Below, one piece after another: positions 35,862 through 44,252 of a stretch of DNA of 64,000 nt (position 1 is its first letter; every line of letters begins with the position of its first letter). The notes beneath the pieces are model-generated. The model ran no database searches. It worked only from the letters and a program-made list of their open reading frames with translations, and had not been told where the DNA came from. The position numbers and the translations under genes were made by a program. Origin of the DNA: Candidatus Riflebacteria bacterium HGW-Riflebacteria-1. GTDB lineage: Bacteria > Muiribacteriota > Ozemobacteria > Ozemobacterales > Ozemobacteraceae. The stretch spans positions 1 to 64,000 of the forward strand of contig PGYB01000008.1 of the NCBI GenBank assembly GCA_002839445.1, written 5' to 3'.

Positions 35862-37256
35862 TCAGGCTTTTTCCAAGACGATTTCAGCAGCAGGAAACAG
35901 CTTGCTTTCTGCGATCAGGTCTTTCAGCCGATTGCGTTCTCTTAAAAAGAAAATGCCGGTCAGAATAAAGGCGCACACATCAGAAGTGGGCATGACATAC
36001 CACACACCGTTCAAGCCGAGGAATTCTGGCAGAATGAGCAGGGCTGGAATCAACACAAATATCTGCCGCGAAACGGTTAATATGAGGCTGGTCCGCGGTC
36101 GACCGGTAAACTGGTAATAGTTGCCGGATATGATCAGAAAGCCTACGATCGGCAGCATGAGCAGAAAGCGGCGAACGGCAGGCGCCCCTGCGCTGATCAG
36201 TTCAGAGCTTTTGTCGCTGACGAAGAGCGTAAACAAAGGCTCTGGAAACAGCTGAATCATTACAAAAAATACCACGCAGATCGAAGTCGAAGCTAAAATA
36301 GCCATGTATAAAGCTTTTTTTACACGCACAAACTTTCTGGCCCCGTAATTATAGCCGACAATTGGTTGCAGCCCCTGACTTACCCCGACAATCGGCATCT
36401 GCCATATAAGGCTGAAACTCATGATGACTCCCATTACCGAAATGGCATTATCGCCGCCAAAGCGGGCAAGCTGGTTGTTAAACAGCGACATCTGAATGCT
36501 GGCGATGGCGTTCATGATAAAATGCGGCGAACCCATTGCCAGCACGCCTTTTGTCGATTCCCAGCCCATGCGGAAGTTTCGCCAGCGGAGCTTTACCATG
36601 CTGCGACCGCTGATAAAATAATGTAAAACCCATGTTGCCGAAACGCTGTAGCCAATAACCGTAGCCCAGGCGGCACCGGCCATTCCCCAGCCAAAAACCC
36701 CGATAAACAGATAATCAAGCACAACATTGATAACCCCGCCAATAATCATGGTTGCCATGGCAACACGCGGGTTACCCTCACCGCGGATAAAGCTGTTGGC
36801 TCCGAATGAAATCTGATGCGTGATCATTCCGAGCATGACGATGGACAGATAGGTCTGCGCATATGGCAAAACGTTCTCGGTAGCGCCAAAAAGCAACAGC
36901 AGCGGCTTCATATAATACAAAGAAGCCACCGTAAAAATAACCGAGGTCACGACAAACAAGTAAAGGCCCTGCCCCAAGAGCTTTTCGGCCTCTTCCTGGT
37001 TCTTTTCGCCTAGCTTGATCGAAATCTGCGAGTTGGTGCCAAAGCCAATCAGCATGCCAACCGCCATCACCAGCATCATGAGCGGCATTGACACGGTTGT
37101 CGCCGCAATTCCAAGCTCGCCAACGTAGCGACCAAGAAAAATACGATCGACAACGTTATAGAGTGAGGTGACCATAGTGCCAGTAATTGCAGGAACAGCG
37201 AATCTGATCAGCAGCTTGCTGACTGGCATAGTCTCGAGGTCGCGGGTCTGACTCAT
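35862..37256 (-). CDS. MATE family efflux transporter
   Basis: 464 residues with about 12 membrane helices in two pseudo-symmetric halves, the normal length for MATE (NorM/MepA-like) exporters driven by Na+ or H+. Family features include AVPAITGTMVTSLYNVVDRIFLG at the start, SFGANSFIRGEGNPRVAM in the first half and GVSQGLQPIVGYNYGA in the second. It overlaps the cmoM stop by four bases and is the last gene of a three-gene operon with cmoM and the ferredoxin-nitroreductase. The substrate is unknown. Confidence 0.93.
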   Translation of the reverse strand: MSQTRDLETMPVSKLLIRFAVPAITGTMVTSLYNVVDRIFLGRYVGELGIAATTVSMPLMMLVMAVGMLIGFGTNSQISIKLGEKNQEEAEKLLGQGLYLFVVTSVIFTVASLYYMKPLLLLFGATENVLPYAQTYLSIVMLGMITHQISFGANSFIRGEGNPRVAMATMIIGGVINVVLDYLFIGVFGWGMAGAAWATVIGYSVSATWVLHYFISGRSMVKLRWRNFRMGWESTKGVLAMGSPHFIMNAIASIQMSLFNNQLARFGGDNAISVMGVIMSFSLIWQMPIVGVSQGLQPIVGYNYGARKFVRVKKALYMAILASTSICVVFFVMIQLFPEPLFTLFVSDKSSELISAGAPAVRRFLLMLPIVGFLIISGNYYQFTGRPRTSLILTVSRQIFVLIPALLILPEFLGLNGVWYVMPTSDVCAFILTGIFFLRERNRLKDLIAESKLFPAAEIVLEKA

Positions 37257-38020
37257 CTTTTCCTCAAAATCAGGTGGGTGTGTTCGCCAAGAGAGGCAAA
37301 GGGCTCGGCATGACAGTAATGTTTTTCAAGTGCTACGGCATCGGCAAAATCGACAGCAGCAACCAGCTGCCGCGTGAAAAAGCGGTGAAAGATTCTGATA
37401 CCGGCCTTAGACAAAAGCTCAAGCTGATTATTCGCGAGAACTAGTCGCAGCTCGCTCTCGTCAATAAGAGTCATCGGCGTCAGTTTCTGCGCTTTTTTAG
37501 GCTTTCCGGAAAGGGCCGACGCGACCTGACCGTTTATGCCCCATTTTAAAAACAGCTTGTTTCGGTTAAAAAACAATACTGACATAGCGCCTCCGCTTCT
37601 TAACAGTGGCGTAACTGCTGCAAGAGCTTCTTGCGGGCGCTCCATCCACTCGATCACACCATGCAGAAGAACCAGGTCAAATCTGCGATCTGACAGCAGC
37701 TGTGGCAGGTCCTGTATGGGTGAATGCAACAGAGTAATGCGTTCATTCAACCCGGCAGCAACGTTTTCGCGTTCGGCAATTGCCAGCATCTCTGCCGACA
37801 GATCACACAGCGTTATATCGTGTCCCTTAGCAGCGAGCCACCTGGCAATTTGCCCCATGCCGCCGCCGGCATCGAGAATTTGCAGTCTGCTGCCCGAAGA
37901 CAGTTCGGCAAGGCCCTGTTCCATATCGAACTCGAGCATTGCCAATCTGATTTTGCCTTTGTTCGAACCATAAACATTCTGTTCAAGGCGACCGGCCAGA
38001 CTGTCAAAGTTTTTGTCCAT
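37253..38020 (-). CDS. cmoM: tRNA 5-carboxymethoxyuridine methyltransferase-like protein (CmoM)
   Basis: 255 residues of the class I SAM-dependent methyltransferase fold. The N-terminus NFDSLAGRLEQNVYGSNKG, SAM motif LDAGGGMGQIA, LCDLSAEML and the C-terminal pattern GIRIFHRF...LEKHYCHAEPFASLGEHTH align well, from memory, with E. coli CmoM. CmoM methylates cmo5U34 in certain tRNAs. CmoA and CmoB, which make the substrate, are not in this window. The start is 6 bases after the nitroreductase stop, and the stop overlaps the MATE start. Confidence 0.82.
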   Translation of the reverse strand: MDKNFDSLAGRLEQNVYGSNKGKIRLAMLEFDMEQGLAELSSGSRLQILDAGGGMGQIARWLAAKGHDITLCDLSAEMLAIAERENVAAGLNERITLLHSPIQDLPQLLSDRRFDLVLLHGVIEWMERPQEALAAVTPLLRSGGAMSVLFFNRNKLFLKWGINGQVASALSGKPKKAQKLTPMTLIDESELRLVLANNQLELLSKAGIRIFHRFFTRQLVAAVDFADAVALEKHYCHAEPFASLGEHTHLILRKR

Positions 38021-38026
38021 GTAGAA

Positions 38027-38821
38027 TCAGACGATTTTAAGTTCGAGAGGCTTGCGCGGCGGCACCCGGCAATATTCGTAGACGGGGTGTCCGAGCATGA
38101 CCGCGGCAAAAACCTTGTCGTTGACGCCCAGTCCGACACAGGCATTTACCGCCGGGCCAACCTGCGCGGCGCGCGTCGTAAAACCGGCCCAGCATGTACC
38201 CAGACCTGAGGCTTTGGCTGCCAGTTCGAAATTGGCAATGGCAATGGCTGCGTCAAGAGCGCCCCAGTCATATTTTACCGGGCCACAGACGAGCAACACC
38301 TGCGGCGCTCCGCGATTAATCGGGTCAGCGCCACGGTCAAAAGCCTGCACCATCGGCGCCATTTTTTCGTTACTTCTGAATGTATCTATCACAGCGGCCG
38401 AAAGCTCACGAACCTTTTTGGCACCATTAACCAGAACCCAGTGCAGCAGTTGTGTGTTCTTGGCCGTCGGGCAAAATCGGGTTATCTCAAGCAGTTCATT
38501 TATCAGTTCAAGATCGACTGGTTGCTCTTTGAATTCACGAATCGAACGTCTGCCCATAACAAGGTCACGTAAACTCTGCAGATCGGGCATTGTTGTTGAA
38601 AGTTTCTGATAGTCAGCCGCTGCCAGGCCGGGTATCGAAATCGCGTCAGTTGGACAGGCAGCTGAGCAATGGCCGCACTTAATGCAGTTGCTGGCCATGT
38701 TTTCGTCGACAACCGGCAATGAGCCGACGCTGCCTTGAAAGATACCAACCGGGCAGATACTTACACAAATCGCATCTTTACAACACAACTTTGCATCAAT
38801 TTTAATAGCGCTGGTGCTCAT
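38027..38821 (-). CDS. Nitroreductase with N-terminal 2[4Fe-4S] ferredoxin domain
   Basis: 264 residues from the ATG at 38821, which has GGAG five bases upstream. A two-cluster ferredoxin (Cys13/14, 19, 23 and Cys46, 49, 52, 56) is fused to an FMN nitroreductase domain (about 80-264) with RRSIREFKEQPV and FCPTAKNTQ. Such fusions are common in anaerobes and reduce unknown quinones, flavins or nitro compounds with ferredoxin electrons. It is the first gene of the operon with cmoM and MATE. The substrate is unknown. Confidence 0.9.
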   Translation of the reverse strand: MSTSAIKIDAKLCCKDAICVSICPVGIFQGSVGSLPVVDENMASNCIKCGHCSAACPTDAISIPGLAAADYQKLSTTMPDLQSLRDLVMGRRSIREFKEQPVDLELINELLEITRFCPTAKNTQLLHWVLVNGAKKVRELSAAVIDTFRSNEKMAPMVQAFDRGADPINRGAPQVLLVCGPVKYDWGALDAAIAIANFELAAKASGLGTCWAGFTTRAAQVGPAVNACVGLGVNDKVFAAVMLGHPVYEYCRVPPRKPLELKIV

Positions 38822-39167
38822 ATAAACTCCGTTCAAACAGTATTGTCGGGTAAAATGGCGGCGGCAGGCCCATGTTACCAGAGCTGATCAGAAGTCTTTG
38901 CCGCTTTCTGCTCACTGGCAAAGGCAGCGGAAGAGGTTCAGAGGCCAGGCTCCAGACCTGCCACTTCGAGCTGGCGAAAAAAGAACCGGCTGGCTGAATG
39001 ATAATGTCTTGCCAGTTCTTAATCAAGCAATAATTTGCCGCCAGGCAAAGAGCTGTGTACACAATTGTTTGCATCATTTAGAGTTTGATGCTATTTTCGC
39101 GAAGTAGAGATGTTCAATTCTAAATTTTTGCAGGTTGCGCACGAACGCGACCAGAAGGAGCCAAACA
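38822..39167. other. intergenic stretch between divergent genes
   Basis: About 345 bases between the nitroreductase and aphA starts. It holds a plausible plus-strand promoter for aphA (TTGCAT at 39069-39074, 17 bases, TATTTT at 39092-39097). The minus-strand frame within it (38802-39077) has no ribosome binding site and runs into the nitroreductase gene, so it is not called. Confidence 0.45.
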
Positions 39168-39824
39168 ATGCTTTCACGACGTTTCCTGGCGATTATAGTT
39201 GCCTTGATGCTGTTTGCCAACGTAGCTGTTTTGACCGCCGAAAACGCTTATCTGACTACCAGTGTCGAAGAAATCGCCAGTTCTCTGCCGGCAAAGCCAA
39301 TTGCCATAGGACTTGATGTCGACGACACTGTATTATTTTCGTCGCCAGGTTTTCAGTATGCTTTCAATAACACTGATGGCCCGAATGGCAGCAACAAATA
39401 CGGCGACCGCCCACTGAGCAACGACCAGTTCTGGAGCGATATGAGCTGCAGCTTTGACAAATTCAGCATTCCCAAGGAATCTGCCCGCAAGATTATCGAG
39501 ATGCATCGTGATCGCGGCGACAAAATTTATTTCGTCACGGCGCGTCCAGAAGTAAAGGGTGAGATTCTCACCTCGATACTGCATCGGGAATTCAAGCTCG
39601 AAAAGCATCCCAAAGCGATATTTTCGGGCCGAACCAGCAAAGCAGTTTTTATCAAGAAACATGGTATTACAGTGTTTTATGGTGATTCAGACAGTGACAT
39701 CAGCGAGGCGCACGAGGCTGGCGTTCGCGCGATCAGATTCATGCGCTCGCCTCTTTCCAACAACAAGGGAAAATACAATCCGGGCAAGCACGGCGAAATC
39801 GTTCTCGAAAACTCGGAAAATTAA
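39168..39824 (+). CDS. aphA: Class B acid phosphatase (AphA-like)
   Basis: 218 residues from the ATG at 39168, with AAGGAG seven bases upstream. A signal peptide (about 1-24) directs it to the periplasm. The mature part aligns with E. coli AphA from memory: the HAD nucleophile motif DVDDTVLFSSPGFQ, FWSDMSCSFDKFSIPKESA, VTARPE, and the metal motif FYGDSDSDI. It is a Mg2+-dependent, broad-specificity phosphomonoesterase. The flanking genes suggest a stand-alone unit. AphA is best known in Gammaproteobacteria, so its occurrence here is of some interest. Confidence 0.93.
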   Translation: MLSRRFLAIIVALMLFANVAVLTAENAYLTTSVEEIASSLPAKPIAIGLDVDDTVLFSSPGFQYAFNNTDGPNGSNKYGDRPLSNDQFWSDMSCSFDKFSIPKESARKIIEMHRDRGDKIYFVTARPEVKGEILTSILHREFKLEKHPKAIFSGRTSKAVFIKKHGITVFYGDSDSDISEAHEAGVRAIRFMRSPLSNNKGKYNPGKHGEIVLENSEN

Positions 39825-39884
39825 ATCTGGCTGCTGCACGAGGTTGCAGCAACAATCAGGTATAATTTTTGCGTGAGAAATTTG

Positions 39885-39913
39885 TTGACTTGCCGGCAGG
39901 GCTGATGTACAAT
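39885..39913 (+). promoter_or_regulatory. promoter of the HIT gene, implying a near-leaderless mRNA
   Basis: TTGACT (39885-39890), 17-base spacer, TACAAT (39908-39913). The ATG at 39924 begins only 10 bases after the -10 hexamer, and there is no Shine-Dalgarno sequence in between. Confidence 0.75.
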
Positions 39914-39923
39914 TCAGCCTAAT

Positions 39924-40265
39924 ATGGAACAGTGCTTGTTTTGCAGAATAGTTGCAGGTGAGATCCCGGCTGAGATAGTATACCGGGATGCAAATGCAGT
40001 TGTTTTTAAAGACATCAACCCACAGGCGCCGGTGCATCTGCTGGTAATACCGGTCAGACACATTGCGCGGCTGACTGACCCAGAAGCCGCTGATGGCAAA
40101 ATGCTGTCACAGGTTTTTACGGTTATCCAGAAAATGGCAGCTGAACATGGGCTCGAAGAGGGCTTCAGAGCTGTTGCCAACTGTGGCGAGAATGGTGGGC
40201 AGACGGTTCATCATCTGCATTTTCATATACTTGGCAGACGCTGTATGAGTTGGCCGCCAGGCTGA
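39924..40265 (+). CDS. HIT-family nucleotide phosphoramidase (HinT-like)
   Basis: 113 residues, the full length of HinT-type purine nucleoside phosphoramidases. The N-terminal CLFCRIVAGEIPAEIVYRD and the histidine triad HHLHFHILG (about residues 98-106) are intact, so it should be active on AMP-linked amines. The only upstream signals are a strong promoter 10 bases away and no ribosome binding site, so translation is likely leaderless. rpsU follows 57 bases later. Confidence 0.95.
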   Translation: MEQCLFCRIVAGEIPAEIVYRDANAVVFKDINPQAPVHLLVIPVRHIARLTDPEAADGKMLSQVFTVIQKMAAEHGLEEGFRAVANCGENGGQTVHHLHFHILGRRCMSWPPG

Positions 40266-40322
40266 TTCATCAACAATAGGATAGACCTCTATCTGATCAC
40301 ATCAGGAGGGGGGGTGAATTAA

Positions 40323-40505
40323 ATGGCAGAAGTAAGAGTACTTAAGGACGAACCACTGGAAAAGGCCCTGAAGCGCTTCCAGAAGAAATGTCAGGAAGCT
40401 GGCATTATCAAAGAAATCAAGCGCCGCCGAGCGTACGAAAAACCAAGTGAAAAGCAGAAAAGAAAAGCTGCTGAAGCCCGTCGCAAGCAGAGAAGACGTC
40501 GCTAA
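40323..40505 (+). CDS. rpsU: 30S ribosomal protein S21
   Basis: 60 residues, typical for S21: EVRVLKDEPLEKALKRFQKKC at the N-terminus and a Lys/Arg-rich C-terminal helix. It binds near the anti-Shine-Dalgarno end of 16S rRNA. It has an extreme Shine-Dalgarno sequence (AGGAGGGGGGGTGA) about 6 bases before the ATG. A strong hairpin 27 bases after its stop probably ends most transcripts and overlaps the beginning of the next gene. Confidence 0.96.
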   Translation: MAEVRVLKDEPLEKALKRFQKKCQEAGIIKEIKRRRAYEKPSEKQKRKAAEARRKQRRRR

Positions 40506-40530
40506 AGCAGATAACAGATTTGTCTGTAAT

Positions 40531-40567
40531 CAACCCATGCAGCACCATCGGTGGTGCATGGGTTTTA
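40531..40567 (+). terminator. hairpin after rpsU, overlapping the nfeD start region
   Basis: A 15-bp stem with one mismatch: 40532-40546 pairs with 40550-40564 around a 3-base loop, followed by TTTT (40563-40566). The T-run is short for a terminator. Both candidate nfeD ATGs (40537 and 40558) lie inside its arms, so it may also control nfeD translation. Confidence 0.6.
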
Positions 40568-41883
40568 TCCTGTACGTAATTTCGGCATTGCTGATACTGA
40601 CCGGCATTCCGGTTGAAGCACAGAATGCTTCCGGCTCTGTGCTGGTGATACCGGTTCATAATGAAATTGAAACCGGATTGTCATTTTTCATCCAGCGCCA
40701 GTTACGCCGGGCAGAGCGTGAAAATTTCAGCGCAGTAGTGCTTGAGATCAACTCCAATGGCGGCCTGGTAACCGCCGCCCAGGAAATCAAAGACGCCCTG
40801 CTACGCTCAAAAGTCACAACCATCGCCTACATCAAAGGGCGCGCGCTATCGGCTGCTGCTTTGATAGCCATTTCCTGTCATCGCATTTATATGGAAGCCG
40901 GGTCTGAACTGGGCGCGGCAACTCCGATCATGCTTGCCGGCGGCGGCGTTCAAGCGGCAGAAGAGAAGTATGTATCGGCATTTAAAGCCGAATTCAGAGC
41001 TTCCGCAGAAGCCCGCAAACGCCCGGTAGCAATTGCCGAAGCAATGGTCGACAAGAACCACGACTCAATCGAAGGTTTGAGCAAACGCGGCGAGATCGTC
41101 ACCCTGACCTCAGAAGTTGCACTCAAGCACGGTTACTGTGATCAGATCGTAGCTTCGTTGAGCTCAATAATGCGCATCATGAGTTTAGAAAGCGCTACAA
41201 TAGAGAAGGCCGAGCCGACTTCTGGCGAGTGGATAGCCCGCTGGCTGACCAACCCGAACATCAGTGTTCTGCTGTTCACCGTTGGGTTCTGGTGTCTTAT
41301 CATCGAATTTTTTATTGCCGGATTTGGTGTTATTGGCTGGCTGGGCCTGACCTGTCTGGCGCTTTTCTTTGGCGGGCACCTTTTTGCGTATCTCGCCGGG
41401 CTTGAAACAATAATACTTTTCACGGTTGGTATGTTGCTTCTGCTGCTTGAGGCCTTTGTAGTTCCCGGATTCGGTTTAACCGGAATATCTGGAATACTCT
41501 GCGTCTGCTTCAGTATCATCATGGTTTTTGGCGGCGTTTACACGGCAATGACAGCAATCGCCCAGATGCTTATCTATTCGGCGTTTATCATGCTGATCAT
41601 TTACCGATGGGGCCCAAAATTCAAGCTCTTCGACAAGTTTGTCCTTAAAGAGCAGATGTCAACCGAGCAGGGCTGTGTTGCCATTGAGCCGAACCAGTAT
41701 GATCATCTGCTGAATCTTGAGGGAATTACCGCCTCGACCTGTCGCCCGGCCGGCATCGCGAAAATTGGCGATGAACGTTACGACGTCTGTTCTGACGGCG
41801 ATTTCATCGAAAAGGGATCACGAATTGTTGTCAGAAAAGTCGAAGGAAACAAGATCGTAGTTCGCCAGATCAAGGCTGATTAA
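40558..41883 (+). CDS. NfeD-family membrane serine protease (ClpP-class domain plus NfeD domain)
   Basis: 441 residues if started at the ATG at 40558, which places a signal peptide (MGFILYVISALLILTG...) at the N-terminus. An in-frame ATG at 40537 is possible; neither has a proper ribosome binding site. A ClpP-like domain (about 30-220) carries the Ser of GRALSAAAL (codon at 40849) and a Lys in AFKAEF, the Ser-Lys dyad of NfeD/STOPP proteases. Four or five membrane helices follow, then a soluble OB-fold NfeD domain ending at 441. It is the long form that partners with stomatin/flotillin-type proteins, consistent with floA two genes downstream. Confidence 0.88.
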   Translation: MGFILYVISALLILTGIPVEAQNASGSVLVIPVHNEIETGLSFFIQRQLRRAERENFSAVVLEINSNGGLVTAAQEIKDALLRSKVTTIAYIKGRALSAAALIAISCHRIYMEAGSELGAATPIMLAGGGVQAAEEKYVSAFKAEFRASAEARKRPVAIAEAMVDKNHDSIEGLSKRGEIVTLTSEVALKHGYCDQIVASLSSIMRIMSLESATIEKAEPTSGEWIARWLTNPNISVLLFTVGFWCLIIEFFIAGFGVIGWLGLTCLALFFGGHLFAYLAGLETIILFTVGMLLLLLEAFVVPGFGLTGISGILCVCFSIIMVFGGVYTAMTAIAQMLIYSAFIMLIIYRWGPKFKLFDKFVLKEQMSTEQGCVAIEPNQYDHLLNLEGITASTCRPAGIAKIGDERYDVCSDGDFIEKGSRIVVRKVEGNKIVVRQIKAD

Positions 41884-41898
41884 ACTAAAGAGGGTCTA

Positions 41899-42546
41899 AT
41901 GAAACATATCTGCCTGCTACTGCTTTTTTTAGTTTTTGCAATGCCCGTTTTTGCTGGCGTAGACAACGCCGAACTGCTGCCAACAAAAACATCAGACACA
42001 TCTCAGCCCGCTTCTTCAGCTGTTTCTGGCGAAGAACCGGCATGGGGTATTACCGTGGCAATGTTGCTGATTGGCGGCTTTCTCTTTATGTTTCTGGAGA
42101 TCGCGGTCATACCAGGCTTTGGGGTTACCGGCATACTCGGCATGCTGCTGCTTTGCGGCGGCCTGGCAACAGCTTTCATGAAGTTAAGCATGGCGATGGC
42201 CATAGTAACGACTTTTCTGGCGATTCTTGGTGTTGTTCTGCTGCTGCTCTGGTTTTTTCTGGTATTTCCCAAAACCAGAATGGGCAGGCAGTTTATTCTT
42301 GAGACCGAGTCTTCGGCTGCCAACGGGTTTGTGGCAGTTGACGACAAGTCGGCATATATCGGCAAAACCGGCGTAACTGTAACTATGCTGCGCCCTTCCG
42401 GCATCGCAAAAATAGACGATGAGCGCGTTGATGTCATGACCGACGGCGAATTCGTTGAAAAGGGTGTCAAAATAAAGGTTATCAAAGCCAGGCAGGGCGG
42501 CATGATTGTCACCCCTGTTGAAGAAGAACCCGAGAAACAGCCTTGA
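41899..42546 (+). CDS. Short NfeD-like membrane protein
   Basis: 215 residues: signal-like N-terminus (1-20), a linker, three or four membrane helices (about 48-120) and a C-terminal OB-fold domain (about 135-205) with GKTGVTVTMLRPSGIAKIDDERVDV. The OB domain repeats the same pattern as the longer NfeD upstream (RPAGIAKIGDERYDV), so the two are paralogues. It has no protease domain. AGAGGG lies just before the ATG. It is the NfeD form usually found next to floA. Confidence 0.9.
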   Translation: MKHICLLLLFLVFAMPVFAGVDNAELLPTKTSDTSQPASSAVSGEEPAWGITVAMLLIGGFLFMFLEIAVIPGFGVTGILGMLLLCGGLATAFMKLSMAMAIVTTFLAILGVVLLLLWFFLVFPKTRMGRQFILETESSAANGFVAVDDKSAYIGKTGVTVTMLRPSGIAKIDDERVDVMTDGEFVEKGVKIKVIKARQGGMIVTPVEEEPEKQP

Positions 42547-42646
42547 CTTGATTAAGCAGCGGTCATTTTAATATCTTGACTTTATCTGCCAATTTAACCC
42601 ATATTTATTGGCGTTGAAATAACGATATGCGCTCAGGAGGAATCTT

Positions 42647-43636
42647 ATGCAAGAAGGCTTGATGATGTTCGGCGGAATTGCTGTACTGATATTCTTATCA
42701 GTGGTCTATTATTTCGTGCCATTTGGACTCTGGATAAGCGCTATCGCATCTGATGTCAAGGTAGGAATTCTCGATTTCGTCGGCATGCGTCTACGCCGTG
42801 TGTCACCGCCTTCTATAATCAATCCGGCCATCATGTTGAAAAAAGGCGGCATAGATATCTCTCTGCAGGCTCTTGAATCGCACAGTCTGGCTGGCGGAAA
42901 CGTTTCAAAAGTAGCCTCTGCCCTCATTGCGGCCCAGAAAGCCGGCATCATTCTTTCTTTCGACAAGGCTACCGCCATCGACCTCGCCGGCCGCGACGTG
43001 CTTGACGCCGTCAGACTATGCGTTAAGCCGAAGGTCATTCAGACGCCGCTGGTCGCCGCCATGGCCAAAAACGGTATTCAGGTTAAAGCGATTGCCAGGG
43101 TTACTGTTAAAGCCGACATCAACAAACTCGTCGGCGGCGTAACCGAAGAAACTATTCTCGCCCGCGTTGGCGAGGGTATTGTAACCACCATCGGCTCAGC
43201 TGCGAGCCACGCAGAAATTCTTGAAAACCCCGACCGGATATCTAAGACTATCCAGGAAAAGGGCCTTGACGCCAACGCCGCCTTCGAGATTCTGTCGATC
43301 GACATTGCTGACGTTGATGTTGGCGATAACATCGGTGCCAAACTGCAGATTGACCAGGCGGAAGCGGATATGAAAATTGCCCAGGCAAAAGCTGCCGAGC
43401 GCCGTGCCATGGCCGAAGCCAAAGAACAGGAAATGAAGGCCTACGAGCAGGAAATGAAAGCCAAGCTCGTTGAAGCCGAAGCCACCATACCACAGGCTAT
43501 TGCCGACGCTATGCGCGACGGCAACATGGGCATTCTCGATTATTACACTCTTAAAAACATCAGCTCTGACACAGAAATGCGCAAATCATTCTCAAACATG
43601 GTCGAGCCCCAGAAACAGCTGCCCAAACGTTCATAA
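42647..43636 (+). CDS. floA: Flotillin-like protein FloA
   Basis: 329 residues, the normal length. An N-terminal membrane hairpin (about 5-25) is followed by the conserved FloA/YqfA core: [21 protein letters not shown], the PHB-like region [25 protein letters not shown], and a long EA-rich coiled coil (about 230-285). FloA scaffolds ordered membrane microdomains. CAGGAGGA lies upstream of the ATG. A possible promoter (TTGACT at about 42577) precedes it. It is in a run with two nfeD genes upstream and two unknown genes downstream. Confidence 0.95.
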   Translation: MQEGLMMFGGIAVLIFLSVVYYFVPFGLWISAIASDVKVGILDFVGMRLRRVSPPSIINPAIMLKKGGIDISLQALESHSLAGGNVSKVASALIAAQKAGIILSFDKATAIDLAGRDVLDAVRLCVKPKVIQTPLVAAMAKNGIQVKAIARVTVKADINKLVGGVTEETILARVGEGIVTTIGSAASHAEILENPDRISKTIQEKGLDANAAFEILSIDIADVDVGDNIGAKLQIDQAEADMKIAQAKAAERRAMAEAKEQEMKAYEQEMKAKLVEAEATIPQAIADAMRDGNMGILDYYTLKNISSDTEMRKSFSNMVEPQKQLPKRS

Positions 43637-43651
43637 TTCAGGAGTTTCAGC

Positions 43652-44245
43652 ATGGAACTACTGGTAATTGTTCTGGTACTGGTCTATTCGGTCTGGTCAG
43701 AAGTCAACAAGGCAAAAAAAGACGAAAATGTCGATATCGACTTTTCTGAGCTTTCTTCGCTCGACGACTTTTTCAAAAATACTGGTAGTCAGCCAGCCCA
43801 AAAGGTGTCAACGCCGTCAGGCGCCAGCAAAAAACCAGCGCAGCAGCGTTCTAAGAAGCAGCCTGCTGCAAAGCGTGACGCGGTAAACTATGATGATCTG
43901 CCGGGCTTAACCGGACAAGTCAATAGAGATCGCCAGGGAAGCGGCAAACCAGCAAAAAATTACGACGAACTCCCGCAGCTTACAGGTGTGGTCAACTATG
44001 ATCGCAACACAACCTCTTCTGAAAATGAGCGAGGTGATGAGCTCAGCGAAGAAGCTAAAAAAATGTTCGCGCTTGGCCAGGAATCTGCATCGCAACATCC
44101 GACACAGGTAGCGCCGATGCATATTTCATTCGATCGCGACAGTGTGATCAAAGCCTTTGTCATGTCAGAAGTGCTGCAACGCTACGAGATTCAGCGAATT
44201 TATGCGCGCATACCCGGCATCAATAATACCATAGAGGAAGACTGA
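43652..44245 (+). CDS. Membrane-anchored protein of unknown function with NYD-ELP repeats
   Basis: 197 residues. One N-terminal helix (about 1-15) is followed by a long low-complexity, Lys/Gln/Ser-rich region. Two near-copies of one motif lie in it, NYDDLPGLTGQVNRDR (about 75-90) and NYDELPQLTGVVNYDR (about 104-119). The C-terminus (about 160-197, DSVIKAFVMSEVLQRYEIQRIY) looks like a small folded domain. AGGAG precedes the ATG. The gene follows floA by 15 bases and precedes the degenerate acyltransferase by 7, so it is probably part of the same unit. The family is not recognised. Confidence 0.75.
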   Translation: MELLVIVLVLVYSVWSEVNKAKKDENVDIDFSELSSLDDFFKNTGSQPAQKVSTPSGASKKPAQQRSKKQPAAKRDAVNYDDLPGLTGQVNRDRQGSGKPAKNYDELPQLTGVVNYDRNTTSSENERGDELSEEAKKMFALGQESASQHPTQVAPMHISFDRDSVIKAFVMSEVLQRYEIQRIYARIPGINNTIEED

Positions 44246-44252
44246 CACCTGT

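Noticed and set aside
38802..39077. 91-codon minus-strand frame upstream of the nitroreductase
   Set aside because: No ribosome binding site, overlaps the supported nitroreductase start in another frame, and reads like random sequence.
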